A stretch of 64,000 nt of DNA from Poecilobothrus nobilitatus (GCA_947095535.1 OX352772.1:275910336-275974335), one strand, 5' to 3'. Numbered from the stretch's first letter, positions 11,163 through 22,739 are shown. Program-made: numbers and translations. Notes: generated by a model not told the origin, from the letters alone.

Positions 11163-11348
11163 CTTAATATTCTTAAAGCAATTATTAAATAATTCAGTTT
11201 TGCTATTGCAATCAAGAAAATATGTCGCCATTAGATCACTACCAATTATTTTATTTCTAATTTTTTATATTTATTTCTATATTTTTATCATATTTCAAAT
11301 ATTTTGTTTCTTCTGTTTTGGCTAAATCAACATTTGCATTGATATCGA

Positions 11349-11440
11349 TAGAGTTGGATTTAAAAGTAGGGTTGTATGCTTTTCCAGAATATTTATATGT
11401 ATATATGTATATGTGAGATTCTAAATTAGGAAGGGTTTTA
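11349..11440. repeat. Internal monomer of TIR element, right side
   Basis: AGAGTTGGATTTAAAAGTAG, TTTTCCAGAATATTTATATG and GATTCTAAATTAGGAAGGG, matching 8,878-8,962 in the same order. Confidence 0.65.
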
Positions 11441-11558
11441 GAGTTGTATTGTTATATACAACATTAATTTAAATTTGAAAATCTATTTGTGAAATTTTTT
11501 GGATTTTCATACACATCCAATCCGAGATTTTGAAACACGAGATTGCGTACCCAACCCC

Positions 11559-11566
11559 ATTAATTT
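11559..11566. repeat. Right 8-bp target-site duplication of TIR element
   Basis: ATTAATTT directly follows the CCAACCCC end; exact partner at 8,633-8,640. Confidence 0.6.
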
Positions 11567-13180
11567 ATGATCAAAATTTAAATAATTTTAAAATTTATTT
11601 AAATTGTTTTAATACGATTTGGCAAATTTATTTTTAAGCTGAAATTCAAAATAGTCAATAATTTCGGCTAATAAAATGAAAAAAAGATTTTTATTGTTAT
11701 TTTAAGGGTTATTGTTAATTTAAGTTAATGTCTTTATGTTCAATAAGTATACTATACACAATTTTTAGTTACCTGAAAAAATAACTAATTTTAATTACAT
11801 GAAATGAATTAATTAGTTATTAATTACATAACATGAATTAGATAAAATAAAAGGTAAAAATTACCAATAAAAGTAATATTTTATAAATAATATTCGGAGC
11901 AAGAATTCTATACAGACAGAAAATAAACCAGAAATGTATTAAAAAATGCTAACAATGATTTTTTGAATAATTTTCTCGGAATGATATCAAATTAAGATAA
12001 CGGGATGCGTTAATTTAAAATATTTCTTCAATTATAATAAAGAATTTTAAGAAAATATATTTGATGTGTTAGCTTTGTGACATCGTTAAGTTGATGTCAA
12101 TGAACTTAAAACTGTTCATTTACTATTTTATTTAAATAGTATTTTATCTAAAATAAATTAAAAATATGCGAAGTAATATTATACTAACTTAATATCCGAA
12201 CTAATATTACTGCAATATAATAAATATGTATAATTATATTCTTTCTATATAATAATATTATTATTATAACTAACCAAGAAAACTTTCTTTTTCATTTAAA
12301 ATTTTTGTTTTTGTTTTTCTTTTTTTAACTGGAGTTATTACTTATTAGGTATAACAAATTAAACCTACATAAACACATATAAAAGAAATAAACAATAAAA
12401 TAAAATAAAAATTAAATACAATAATACATACAATACAATAAAATTTTAATCAAATTTATTACTTTTACTTTGTGTATTTCTTTTCTTATGTTAAATAAAG
12501 ATACAAGAAGAAACAAACAAGAAATGAAATAAACATTGCAAATTTTATTTTAATAATAAAAATAAATATTCAACAATATCCACAAATAATTTTTATGTAT
12601 ACGAATACTTATGCATATATGTATGTACATATTACATGTACTTCATACTAAAATTTGTAGTTTTACAACATGTATTATACATTAAATGTTAAGAAAAAAC
12701 CAGCCAAACAATCTGAACTGAACCGCTCTGTTTTCATATACATATTAATAGTATGTATTCATACTTTAATTCAAGTAAGTATACTGTTTATAAACAACCA
12801 TAAAAGTTTCAACAACATTTTTATATTAATGTGGAACGTTAAATTATATAAAATATTACTTTTTTTTTTTTTAGTTTCTTTTTTTTTTTCATTCTTTATT
12901 TTGATCGTCATAATCGTAACAATTTCCCCTTATTGTTTTTCGGGTTGAACTGGACTGGACATAAGAATTTTGAACAGATTACAGATAGATAAACTTTAAG
13001 AAAATGAAAGGAAGAGAAAAGTATAAAGAAAGAATAATAAACGAATAAAAACTTAATAATCACGTTGTGGAAATTGGAAGGTAAAAATTTATGAAAAAGC
13101 AAAACAAACCGAGAAAGAGTATATTTTTATACATAATACATATCATCAGAAATCAGTACTTTTTTGGTCTCTCTCTCAGT
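11567..13180. other. AT-rich spacer, no convincing gene
   Basis: Very AT-rich, with TA-rich microsatellites near 12,600-12,640. An open frame at 12,670-12,948 (+) encodes mostly Ile/Phe/Leu from T-runs and is not supported as a gene. Confidence 0.55.
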
Positions 13181-13194
13181 TAACTCTTAATTTT

Positions 13195-13235
13195 CTTTTT
13201 AAAAATAGTTTTCTCTCTTTTTCTCTTTTTTTCAG
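13195..13235 (+). promoter_or_regulatory. Candidate 3' splice acceptor in the leader of the 1,321-codon gene
   Basis: A long pyrimidine tract (TTTTCTCTCTTTTTCTCTTT) ends in TTTTTCAG at 13,235 and is followed by AGAAGTTAAAC. A second, weaker site, TTTTCTATTACAG, ends at 13,610. Either could join a 5' non-coding exon to the gene that starts at 14,755. This is a motif call only. Confidence 0.3.
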
Positions 13236-14738
13236 AGAAGTTAAACAAAACAGAAAAAAGAAAATTGAATGTAAAAATGTTAAAATGAGACAGAATATAA
13301 ATATAAATAAATAAATAAAATAAAAGAACAACAATTTATAACTTAAAAAAATGTTTATAAAGAAGTGAAAGGAAAATTTGTTGCTATAATTTTCTACAGA
13401 ATAATAACAGCGCAGCAATAGAAAAAATTCAAGTTTTTCCATCTCTATTCTTCTTTATACTGCTCTGCTCTGTTCCACTGATATAAGTTATATCACATAT
13501 AACAAAAAAAAAAATAATATTACGGTTATATTATACTGTGTACTACTGTGTTTGTGTTTATAATATATTTTTTTTTTATTTTGTTGTTTTATATTGGTTT
13601 TCTATTACAGGTTAGGTTTTTTTACTTATAGTGAATGGTGTGTTTTTTCAATTTTCATTGAAGAGTATTTAAATTTTTATAAATAAATTTTTTTTTAGTT
13701 GCTGATAGACATCCAACATAGTTGGTTGTTCACGGTATTGACGTTAATTTAATTTAAAAAAATTTTCTCTATATAAATAAAAAAGAAAAATTTAATATTA
13801 CGTATACATATGTAGACTATAATATGTATGTATGGCTATAAAATAACAGTATATGAATAATTAACGCGTATTATTATTATTATTATTTTTAACGTATTGT
13901 GTACACATTCGGGGAATAAAAAAAAAAGAAAAGCAATATACCTAACATTAATTTTTTCATTTATTGTATTATTGTTTGAACTTTTTTTTTTTATTTAATA
14001 GCGGTTATAATAATACCTAGATTTTTAATCGGTTTTTCGGTCGGTTATTACCAAAAGATAATAAAAAAAATTTAGTTAAAAAAACTTTTTTGTTATTTTT
14101 GGTGCTAATTTTTCTGTTTATTTTTAATTTAAACGAGTATTTATTATTATTTAAAAAAATAAATTAATAATTAAGTTATTTTAATTCACAAAAAAAAATT
14201 AAATAATGAATGGAAAAATAACAGTGGGAATTTATTAAAAATTTTAAAAAACAAAAATAATTCCGCAACGAGTTGTTAACAAATGATACTGTGAAATTCA
14301 AAATATTGTTTTATATACATAACAATAATTGAAAACAAAAAAGTAGTTAACATAATATTTAAAAACAAATTACACAACATTATAAAAGTGGTTAAAAGTT
14401 AAATTTAATATGTGCACATTATAAAACAAAAATAAATAAATATTTATAGGTATGTTTATTTTTTTTTTTTGTTTTTCATTCTGACAAATAAAAAGTATAA
14501 TTAAATTGATATTGTACCTATTTAAATCCATTTTTTTAAAAATCAAAATATTTTCATTGAACAAAATTAGTTCAAGTAACTAAAGCTTTAAAAAATAACA
14601 AATTACTTATAATTTGTATTATAATTATTAATTAGCATATAATAAATAAATAAAAAACAAAAACAAATTAAAAAAAAATTAAATTAATATATTGAAACAA
14701 AAAATACAAAAACAATTCCATTATAGGAAAAAATTGTA
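13236..14738 (+). other. Probable 5' leader / upstream region of the large ORF
   Basis: AT-rich and non-coding, with a second acceptor-like site ending at 13,610 and a third, weak one (CCATTATAG) ending at about 14,727. No promoter could be defined. It is treated as leader only because it lies directly upstream of the coding exon. Confidence 0.3.
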
Positions 14739-14906
14739 ATGTTTAAATTATCATATGAGTATGATACCTCCATCATCATTAGTGAAATCTCATCAATCCC
14801 AGCAGCAAAAACAACAACATTTAATACAAAAAAATGGATTAGTCACTACCAATCAATCACATCAAATTCTACATCATTCCAATTCATTGACAACATTACG
14901 AAATAA
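14739..14906 (+). promoter_or_regulatory. Upstream ORF overlapping the main start (55 codons)
   Basis: An ATG at 14,739 opens a frame that ends at TAA 14,904-14,906, out of frame with and overlapping the large ORF, whose ATG is 16 bases downstream. If the leader is used as drawn, ribosomes would have to bypass this ATG or start there, so it could lower translation of the main protein. Its peptide has no recognisable feature. Confidence 0.35.
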
Positions 14907-17900
14907 TACAAATGAATTTTCATTAAATTTAAATAGCAATTTAATGCTAAATTCAAATAATAGCAACTGTAATATTAACAATAATAAAAATAACAATAAA
15001 ACAAATAATTTTTCAAACTATAATACAATTAGCACAATAAATCCTTCTAATGGAAATGTAAACGGTGTTGATGGTGGTGTTGCTGATTGTGGAGCTGGTG
15101 ATAGTTCAAATAGTATTAGTGGTGGAAATACAGGAAATTTTTATAATATAAATGGAAATGGATTATCAAATAAACAAATTCATCAAAGTTCTTCTCATCA
15201 GAAATTACAACAACAACAACAGCAACAACAAAAATCCAATTCAAATTATACGAATAGTATACAAAATACGTCTACAGCAACTGGTCGTAATCATCATTTA
15301 CATCATTATCATAATCAACATCAACAACAGCAACATAATTTTCATCATCATCATCAGCAACAACAACAACAGCATCTTCATCATCATTTACATCATAACA
15401 ATCATCATTCACATTTTTCACATAATGCTAGTCAACAGCAACATAATTTTATTACATCAACTGCAACAGCAAATTGTTATCCTCGACCATTATCAAATCA
15501 AAACACAAACTTATTAAATTATACTCAACGTATGTCGTCTTCTTATCAACAACAAAATCATATGCCGCCACTATCATTAACAAATCATCCTAAACAACAA
15601 CTACCACCACCACCATCAATTTCATCAACACATTCTTTAACTTATCATCCACATTTAAATTCACAATCAGCCAATGGATGGACTGGAATTCCTTTAATAT
15701 CAAATACATCCGCTATCAGACGACCAAGAAAATTTACAAATAATTCTTTTGGTAACAATAATAATAATGGACCAAGTATTGTTAGCATTAATGGTGAAAT
15801 TAAACAGCAACATAATATTCAAATTCAAAAAAATAATCAACCAAAAATTTTAATTACTAATTCAAATACAGAATTTGATGAAAATGCTATGTCAAAATTA
15901 GCAATACATGCGCATGGTGTTCCATTAATTTTAACTGGACGTTATAGAAATTTAAGGAATGGTAGTAATAAGAACCATTTAAATAATCGCAAAATAAATT
16001 ACAATCATCGTTCAGATATAAATAATAAAATTGATAATTGTAATATTGATGATAATAATTCTAAAAAAAATTTTGAAAAAAATGAATTGGAAAAACCTGA
16101 TGGAAAATCAAATGAAAATAAATTGATTGAAATTGAACGACAAAATAAGGATCAAAATATTGATTCATCTGATGTTTTACAAAAATTAAGTATTACAAAT
16201 TTAGAAGATTCGAATTTTAATAATTGTAACAGTAATCAACTAAATAATAGTTCATCGTCATCATCATCATCATCTTCATCGGATTCAGTTTCAGTTAATA
16301 GTGATGAATGTAATGTACAATTGAATACAAATTTGAATTCTTCAAATGGTGGTAATTTACAAGATTCATGTTTACCAAGAATAATAAAACCAAGAAAACG
16401 ACGCAAGAAAGATCGTAAAATGAATGGTAGTGGAGGAGTTTATGTTTCATCAAATAATCAAACAACATCAACATCATTATCAACAGCATCTTCATCATCT
16501 ATAAATAATATGATTAATTCAAATGGTGGTTTTATAAATGATACAATTGATAATTCAAGTAAAATAACAATGATGGATAATAAATTATATAAAACTTTCA
16601 ATTTAATTCAAACACCATCAAATCACCAATCAACCAATATAAATAATTATCAGCAATTTTTTAATCAATGTAATCAAAATTTACAAAACATTCGACAAAA
16701 TAATCATTCCCAATATATAAATTATTTTATGAATTGTAATAGAAATTTAGATTTTAATTGTTCAAATATTCTATTAAATTCTCATCATCAAAATAATAAT
16801 TTAGATCAACATCAACAATTACAACAACAAAATCATATTCAAAATTTATTACGATCAACAACATATTCAGAAAATAATATTTTCCAAAGTCCAATTGATA
16901 CAAAAAATGATATTAATTTATATAATATTAATAACAATAAAAGTAATGGATATACAATTAATAATAATAATAACAATAGTAACAGTACAAATTCATTCAA
17001 TGCGAACTGTAATAAAATGGATCTATCAACTCGTTTATTACCTTCAGTATCATCATTACCAACGTCTTCATTCTTATCATCAACATCTTCGTTATCATCA
17101 CATGAAACTGAAATATTGAAGGAAACAACATCAACAAGTATTTGCTTTTGTCGGCAATGTGATCCTTCATGTCGTATTTGGGCATTTCCATTACGACGTT
17201 CTTGTTCTGATAACTCGGCTGACATTCAACAACGTACTAGTAAAAATGTTGGTGTTATAGGTTCAGGTTCAACAAGAATTAATGCAAATAGATCATCATG
17301 GAATTCAACATCAACATCATGTCTTAAATTAGAAAATACAAATAAAAGTAAAAATTTATTTGATAATAATTCATCAATATGCATTGATTTATTTAATATG
17401 AAAGATATTGATTTAAATACATCACAATTATTTGATGAAATATATAAAAATAGTGATAATAATAAGAAAGAAATTACAACATCTTTATCAACAACATCAA
17501 CTAAAACATCATCATCATCACGAAATGGTAGTTTTAGTGATTCAACTGATTTATCATCAAATGATGATTCATTTATTGGATTAAATAATGATGATACAAT
17601 AATATTAAATGGTTCAATGAATTATATTGAAGACATATTTAATAATAATACACAAAATTATCAAAATCAAAATTTTATAAATAATTTAAAATATAATCAA
17701 ATTAATGTTAATGATAATAATGAAACAATAACAAAAATAAATAAGTTAGAAATTGAAAATAAGAAAAATATAAATAATAATAATAACAATTTTCCAACAG
17801 CTGAATTATTATTAACAGAGAGTATAAATGAAATTTCAAAAAAATTAATGGAACAATGCGATTTAAAATCTAATAATTTACATAATTTTATAAAAAATAA

Positions 17901-18720
17901 TGGTATCAATAATAATAATAATAATACTAAAAATAATAATAATATTAATAGTGAATTATATTTAAATAAATCTGATATAATTAATAATAGCAGTAATATT
18001 TCAGTACCATCAGGTTCTGATAATGTATTTAATGAAACAAAAACCATTAATGGAAATTCATTTAATTGTGATGATTTATATTTTAATAATAATAAAAATA
18101 ATAATAAAAATATTAATAATAATAATACTACAAATTTATTTATTAATAATTATAATAATTTTAATAATATATCATCATTATTTGATTTGCAAATAAATGA
18201 AAATAATAATATTGAATTTAATCAAAACAACAATGAAAATAATTTATTATTTGATTCTAAATTTAATAATAATAATATTAATAATAATTACATTAGTAAA
18301 GATGAGCAAAAAAATAATGAAATAATTTTAATCAATAATAATAATTATAATAAAGATAAATTAATTAATGATGAAACAACAATTTTATCATCAATATTAA
18401 ATGAAAATATATTAGCAAATTTATTATTTAGTGAAAATGGAACAACAACAGCAACAACAATTGCATCATGTAATGAAATTAATAATCATCAAATTAGTAA
18501 TATATGTAATAATAATTTAATTAATAAAAATAATATTAATATAAATAATAATAATAATTTATTAATAGAAAATTCTAATTATAAAAATAATATTAATGAT
18601 AATAATGGTATATTTAACTGTTTTGATTTAATATGGAATGAAACAAATAAATTTCATTGTAATAATAATTTTAATAATTTAAATTCAATTCGTGAAAATT
18701 CATCAACAGCAATGGTATAA
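14755..18720 (+). CDS. Large unclassified Gln/His/Ser/Asn-rich protein (1,321 aa)
   Basis: A 3,966-base frame without a stop in DNA this AT-rich is strong evidence of selection for coding. The start ATG follows an in-frame TAA at 14,737. Low-complexity tracts dominate: poly-Gln near residue 152, His/Gln-rich about 178-230, Pro at 284-287, Ser run about 499-510, and AAT-encoded Asn runs through the last 400 residues. Three islands are more complex: GWTGIPLIS..IRRPRKF (about 308-326) leading to PKILITNS..HGVPLILTGRYRNL (363-400); a basic cluster IIKPRKRRKKDRK (543-555), a plausible nuclear-localisation signal; and CFCRQCDPSCRIWAFPLRRS (797-816), with Cys at 797, 799, 802, 806 and 817. No signal peptide or membrane segment is visible. 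I infer a disordered, possibly nuclear regulatory protein. I do not recognise the family. The stop may be genuine, or the true exon may splice out earlier. Confidence 0.85.
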   Translation: MSMIPPSSLVKSHQSQQQKQQHLIQKNGLVTTNQSHQILHHSNSLTTLRNNTNEFSLNLNSNLMLNSNNSNCNINNNKNNNKTNNFSNYNTISTINPSNGNVNGVDGGVADCGAGDSSNSISGGNTGNFYNINGNGLSNKQIHQSSSHQKLQQQQQQQQKSNSNYTNSIQNTSTATGRNHHLHHYHNQHQQQQHNFHHHHQQQQQQHLHHHLHHNNHHSHFSHNASQQQHNFITSTATANCYPRPLSNQNTNLLNYTQRMSSSYQQQNHMPPLSLTNHPKQQLPPPPSISSTHSLTYHPHLNSQSANGWTGIPLISNTSAIRRPRKFTNNSFGNNNNNGPSIVSINGEIKQQHNIQIQKNNQPKILITNSNTEFDENAMSKLAIHAHGVPLILTGRYRNLRNGSNKNHLNNRKINYNHRSDINNKIDNCNIDDNNSKKNFEKNELEKPDGKSNENKLIEIERQNKDQNIDSSDVLQKLSITNLEDSNFNNCNSNQLNNSSSSSSSSSSSDSVSVNSDECNVQLNTNLNSSNGGNLQDSCLPRIIKPRKRRKKDRKMNGSGGVYVSSNNQTTSTSLSTASSSSINNMINSNGGFINDTIDNSSKITMMDNKLYKTFNLIQTPSNHQSTNINNYQQFFNQCNQNLQNIRQNNHSQYINYFMNCNRNLDFNCSNILLNSHHQNNNLDQHQQLQQQNHIQNLLRSTTYSENNIFQSPIDTKNDINLYNINNNKSNGYTINNNNNNSNSTNSFNANCNKMDLSTRLLPSVSSLPTSSFLSSTSSLSSHETEILKETTSTSICFCRQCDPSCRIWAFPLRRSCSDNSADIQQRTSKNVGVIGSGSTRINANRSSWNSTSTSCLKLENTNKSKNLFDNNSSICIDLFNMKDIDLNTSQLFDEIYKNSDNNKKEITTSLSTTSTKTSSSSRNGSFSDSTDLSSNDDSFIGLNNDDTIILNGSMNYIEDIFNNNTQNYQNQNFINNLKYNQINVNDNNETITKINKLEIENKKNINNNNNNFPTAELLLTESINEISKKLMEQCDLKSNNLHNFIKNNGINNNNNNTKNNNNINSELYLNKSDIINNSSNISVPSGSDNVFNETKTINGNSFNCDDLYFNNNKNNNKNINNNNTTNLFINNYNNFNNISSLFDLQINENNNIEFNQNNNENNLLFDSKFNNNNINNNYISKDEQKNNEIILINNNNYNKDKLINDETTILSSILNENILANLLFSENGTTTATTIASCNEINNHQISNICNNNLINKNNININNNNNLLIENSNYKNNINDNNGIFNCFDLIWNETNKFHCNNNFNNLNSIRENSSTAMV
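17140..17205 (+). other. Cys-rich motif within the 1,321-aa protein
   Basis: Residues 796-817, pattern C-x-C-x2-C-x3-C followed by IWAFPLRRSC. It is the only Cys-rich, aromatic-containing stretch in the protein and the least repetitive, so it is the best candidate for a conserved binding module. Metal binding is possible from the spacing but unproven. Confidence 0.5.
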
Positions 18721-20460
18721 AGAAGAATATAAAAAAGTGCTTTTTATTTTTAATTTTTGAAAATGTGAAATTAAAAATTTTTTATTTGAAATAAAAATTG
18801 GGATCTCCTGTAATAGTAATAAAATTTGACAATTTATAACAAAAAAGAAAAAATCACAAGAACTTAAACACTTTTCAAAATAAACTAAAATTTTTCATTG
18901 TTTAAAAAAATCCTTAAAAAAAAAATAAATCTTTGAAATTACATTGTGTTTAAATGTAAAAAATTAAATCAAATATACAATATGTGGTAGTGTTATTATT
19001 GATTAAAAAACAATAATATTAAAAAATAAATAATTTAATAATATTTTCATTAATTCAAATAATTCATTTTAAATGGAAATTAAAATAAAGTGATAATAAA
19101 TTTAATATTGTAAATTATATAATATTGTAAATTATAATTAATATTTGTTAAATATTATATTTAAATTTTGTTCATAATATCTCTATCTGGAATTAAATTT
19201 TATTAAATTTATATTATAAAGTTGTTTCTGTTTTGTAAAATTTTACACAAAAAATATATTTATTCCACAAAAAATTAAAAAAAAAAAAATAAGTGTTATT
19301 CAACAAAAAAATAATTTATAATGTGATAAATAATTTAAATACTTTGAATATTAAAAAAAAAAAAACGCATATTTAGGCAATTAAAAATTATAGTACGACA
19401 GTTGGAATTTTTTTCCTAAAAAGAAAAAAAGAAAAGTTTAAGAATAATAACAAAATAAAATAATGCATTTGTCCCTCAATTTAAGCGCGGTAAATTTCAC
19501 ATAAAATATTTAGTATAAATATAAAAACCGTGTAGAAATATAGTATACATTAAATAAAAAAAAAAAAGAATAAGTTCTAATTATGTGAAAGCAAAACTGT
19601 GAAAATCAAGGTATCAAAGTAATAAAAATGAAAAAAAAATGTAAAAAAATTACTGATTATTATATCAAAATCATTAAATAATACAGATTAAAGTGAATTT
19701 TATTTATTTAAAAAGAAAAAAAAAAATTTCGTAAAAAAATAAAAAATGAAATCGAAAGTAATTTTCCACAATCTACAAAAAAAAAAATGAAAGTTAAGAA
19801 AGTGAATTTTTTTTTTTAATATTACAAAGAAAAAGTGGTTTTTTTTTTTTTTTGTGAAAAAAATGCAATAAGATATAAAAAAAGAAAAAGATAAAAAGAT
19901 TGAAAGAAAAAAAAGTGATAATTTACTATGTGCGGTCATTGTATTGTGTTTTTATTTATTTATAAAATTTTACTATATTTATAAATCAAAAAAAAAAAAA
20001 ACACAATTCAAGGTAAAATTTCACTGTCCATAGCTATTGCATGCCCAATTATGGATAACAAACAGCTTTTTTTTATGTTTTTTTTTTTTGTTTCGTGTAA
20101 AATTTTTAAACAAGAGAACAAACAACAAATAAATTATATGAACAATACAACAAAAACAGTTCATTCACGTTTTTTTTTTTTTGGATACCAGTATATGTTG
20201 TATGCTGCATATACACATTCACACCTTTACACACACCTTAAAAAATTGAATTTGGATAAAGGAAATAATGAAAAAAATACCTTACGGGGGAGAGTATTTA
20301 AAAACAAAAATAGGAGCAACATTTCAACTTATTATTATTTTAATTTAAATATACATATATGTTATATTATATATTATTGTGTTTATATATATATAAGTCT
20401 AAAATTATTAATTATAAGGGGCAAAAACTTTTTTTTTTTTTTTTTTTTATAACACAAAGA
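18721..20460 (+). other. Probable 3' UTR and AT-rich downstream DNA
   Basis: Runs of A and T with many AATAAA sequences (for example near 18,9xx-19,1xx), any of which could serve as a polyadenylation signal, so the transcript end cannot be fixed. The frames at 19,700-19,939 and 20,051-20,452 are homopolymer-driven and not called as genes. Confidence 0.35.
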
Positions 20461-22299
20461 AATAAAAATAGAAATTTAGCATATTTGGTTTAAGGAAATA
20501 TTAAAAAAAAAAAGAAAAAATTATGAAAGATAAAAAAAGAGAGGAAACAAAAACTAATATTAATCATGTTTCTATTCACAACACAACATATGTATTTAAA
20601 AATTATTAAATTAAATTTATTAAGCTTTATTTTTCTTCCTTTTCGTTTTTTTTTTGTAGGTTTTTCTGTTTTTTAATATCTCGTATAAATATGATTATCT
20701 TTACTTTCTTTTTTTTAGTTTTTGAGAAAATTTGTTGTTTTATTCACTTATAATGTCTTTATGTGTATGTACATATTAACATATTATGTATATAATTTTA
20801 CTGGTTATCATTATCGCATATAAATAAATACTAAAGAAAAAAAAATTTTTTTTTTTTAAATTATTGTAGATATTTATTTTGTCTTCCTTATGTTTTTAAC
20901 ATGAGTATGTAATGTATATATGTTTGAATGCATCGTTTAAGTAAAATGTTTCTTTTCTTGGTTCCTTTGAAAGAAAGAAAGGAAAAATAATTTTTCCGGG
21001 TATTTTTTATTTGCTCTTTATTATTTTAAAATAAACAAATAAACTTTAATATACGTATTATACATATTTCAAATGATTCACTGATTCAGTGATTCTCAAA
21101 AAGTACATTAATTTATAAATGCTGTGTGATATTTCTTGCTAAAGGGAATGTTTATTTTTAACGGTTGGTTCTTTAAATAATGAGACCTAAAGTTTTTTTT
21201 TTCTAGAATATATGCAACAACAATAATCAATTTTCATATTATGGATGTTTAAAATTATCCATTATTGTTTGTTACTTATACAAGTTATATATTTTTGAAT
21301 AAAATGAAATAGTTATTTAAAATGTTCATTAAATTAAATTTCTGTTCTGATTTCTGAAATTTTTAATAGGTACTTTTGTAGAATTTTTTCTTCTTAGTAT
21401 TTAATTAATAATGTAATTTAATTCAATATTTTTCTTGGTATAAATTTTTTATTCGTTTAAAAAAAATATATGAAACTTATTTTTCGCTCTGCGAATTCTG
21501 TTCTACGGCTCTGCGCTTTATACTCCTACGATTATTGCTATTTGGTAAAAATTAAATTGATATCTTCTGAAATAAAAATTTTGTGGTGGTCAATTCTATT
21601 AGTTCAAGTGCAGCATTAATCTTTTTGATTAAATTGTATACATATTTAAAAATTTCTAGATCGAATTTTGCAATTGCTTTAATAAAAGATGAAAATTTTA
21701 TTTTTATTAATTAATCTCAAACAAGCTTGTTACAAAATAATCTTAAAAATAAATATACTATAAATAAAAATAAACAAGTATGTGATTACCAAACTAGAGT
21801 ATAGACTTCTTATTACCAGTTTATTGATTGAAAGATTGAGCCCATTAAAAGCGAACAAAATATCATATATGAAAAATAAATGAAAAAATGTTAAATATTA
21901 AAATGAAAACAATAAAAAAATAAATCAAATTAATTAATAAGTAATAACAATTTTACTTTAAATTAAACGCTAAAAACAATAAAACAGAAAGAAAAAAAAT
22001 GCTTATATGTATGTACATGCTTATATATATGTAACAATACACAGTTAAATAAAATTACTAGGATATAATTAGGTGAAGTTTAAATTTTAATGAAATGCAT
22101 TTTAACTCTGAGAAGAAAAAATAATTATTGTCCTAGATTTTTAATGGATCTATTCGCGTTTGTTGGAAATTATGCAAAATTTGTTCATTTATTCCATACT
22201 CTGTTCTATTTATGTGTGCTTTCGACTGAATATTATGTATTTCTTGTGTTTCTAATTCTATCGTTTAATTTAAATTTATTTAATCAATCTTGAACGCCA
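20461..22299. other. AT-rich spacer, no feature seen
   Basis: Microsatellite-like TATG/TACA runs near 20,760-20,930 and 22,000-22,040. The short frame at 22,090-22,293 has no recognisable motif. Confidence 0.55.
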
Positions 22300-22690
22300 A
22301 TGTGTCTCCTTAAGGTAAGGTAAGTAAAGTAGGATGATAGAATTTGTCTGGCCGATGATAAAGTTAACATGTTTAATGAATTCATTCTAAGATTGTAATT
22401 TGGAAGATTTAAATAGTCTGTAGAATTGTTCTTAAAGAAAATAAAACAAATGGTTTTTGAAGTGGCTCTATTTTATTGGAATGATATTAAAAAGGTGGAT
22501 ACCACACAAGGTTATCATATTCTAGAATAAATTTGAGTTAAAGAACAAAAAAGAGCTTTTATTATCGCAATATTATTAAATTCATTAACTCTTCTTTTAA
22601 TGAACCCTAACATTTTATTGGCTTTGAAAATCATTTAATCAAAGTGAAGGTGAAAGTTTATCATCTAAAAGATCATACCAAGATTATACA
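22300..22690 (-). pseudogene. LINE reverse transcriptase relic, thumb region
   Basis: The minus strand reads, with frameshifts, NLGMIF near 22,670, MIFKANKMLGFIKRRVNEFN and AIIKALFCSLTQIYSRI, then LEYDNLVWYPP at about 22,520-22,490. This is the segment between the reverse-transcriptase palm and the C-terminus of CR1/jockey-like elements (consensus A-x-K-x-LGFI-x-R and LEY-x2-x-VW-x-P). Stops and shifts make it non-functional. It lies back to back with the plus-strand LINE that begins about 50 bases away, so they are separate insertions. Confidence 0.8.
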
Positions 22691-22739
22691 CCCGTTCGAG
22701 GGTGAGTGATTAATTTAACATTATCCTCACTACTTCTGA

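Larger units (their letters stand above)
8963..11348 (-). pseudogene. Degraded LINE reverse transcriptase, interrupted by a MITE
   Basis: On the minus strand the pieces read, 5' to 3': a pre-RT region at 10,627-10,310 (FNRYFVENVEEVN); RT start at 10,158-9,925 (ILSKIIEKAVYNQLENYF, LISQNQSGFRKNHNCEALL); the catalytic box IALFADDGLLYVVGN at about 9,708-9,660; and the thumb at 9,380-9,168 (TIKLYNVIVRPHFEYCSSIL, LQKLQNRGMRIIL). These are conserved blocks of CR1/jockey-like elements. Several frameshifts and stops separate them, so no protein can be made. The T-rich run at 8,955-8,990 is the complement of the tail, with AATAAATAAATAAAC-type ending. Sequence left of the MITE resumes at about 11,165-11,330 (minus strand IRNKIIGSDLMATYFL). 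Confidence 0.85.
8641..11558. mobile_element. TIR DNA transposon remnant (hAT-like), split by a LINE
   Basis: The left end is GGGTACCAAAATCCCGTG..TTCTAAATCTCG. The right end, read in complement, is GGGGTTGGGTACGCAATCTC..TTTCAAAATCTCGGAT. The two align as imperfect terminal inverted repeats of about 33 bases. The element is flanked on both sides by ATTAATTT (8,633-8,640 and 11,559-11,566), an exact 8-bp target-site duplication, the length made by hAT-superfamily transposases. Own sequence remains only at about 8,641-8,960 and 11,349-11,558 and contains diverged monomers with TTTTCCAGAATATTTATAT. No transposase reading frame is left. The superfamily is inferred from duplication length and TIR style only. 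Confidence 0.65.

Noticed and set aside
12670..12948. 92-codon hydrophobic ORF
   Set aside because: The composition is dictated by T-runs (Phe, Ile, Leu); no conserved motif or repeat of the pattern elsewhere.
15152..17225. Alternative-frame and minus-strand ORFs inside the large gene
   Set aside because: They are shadows of the 1,321-codon frame, produced by CAA/AAT/TCA repeats.
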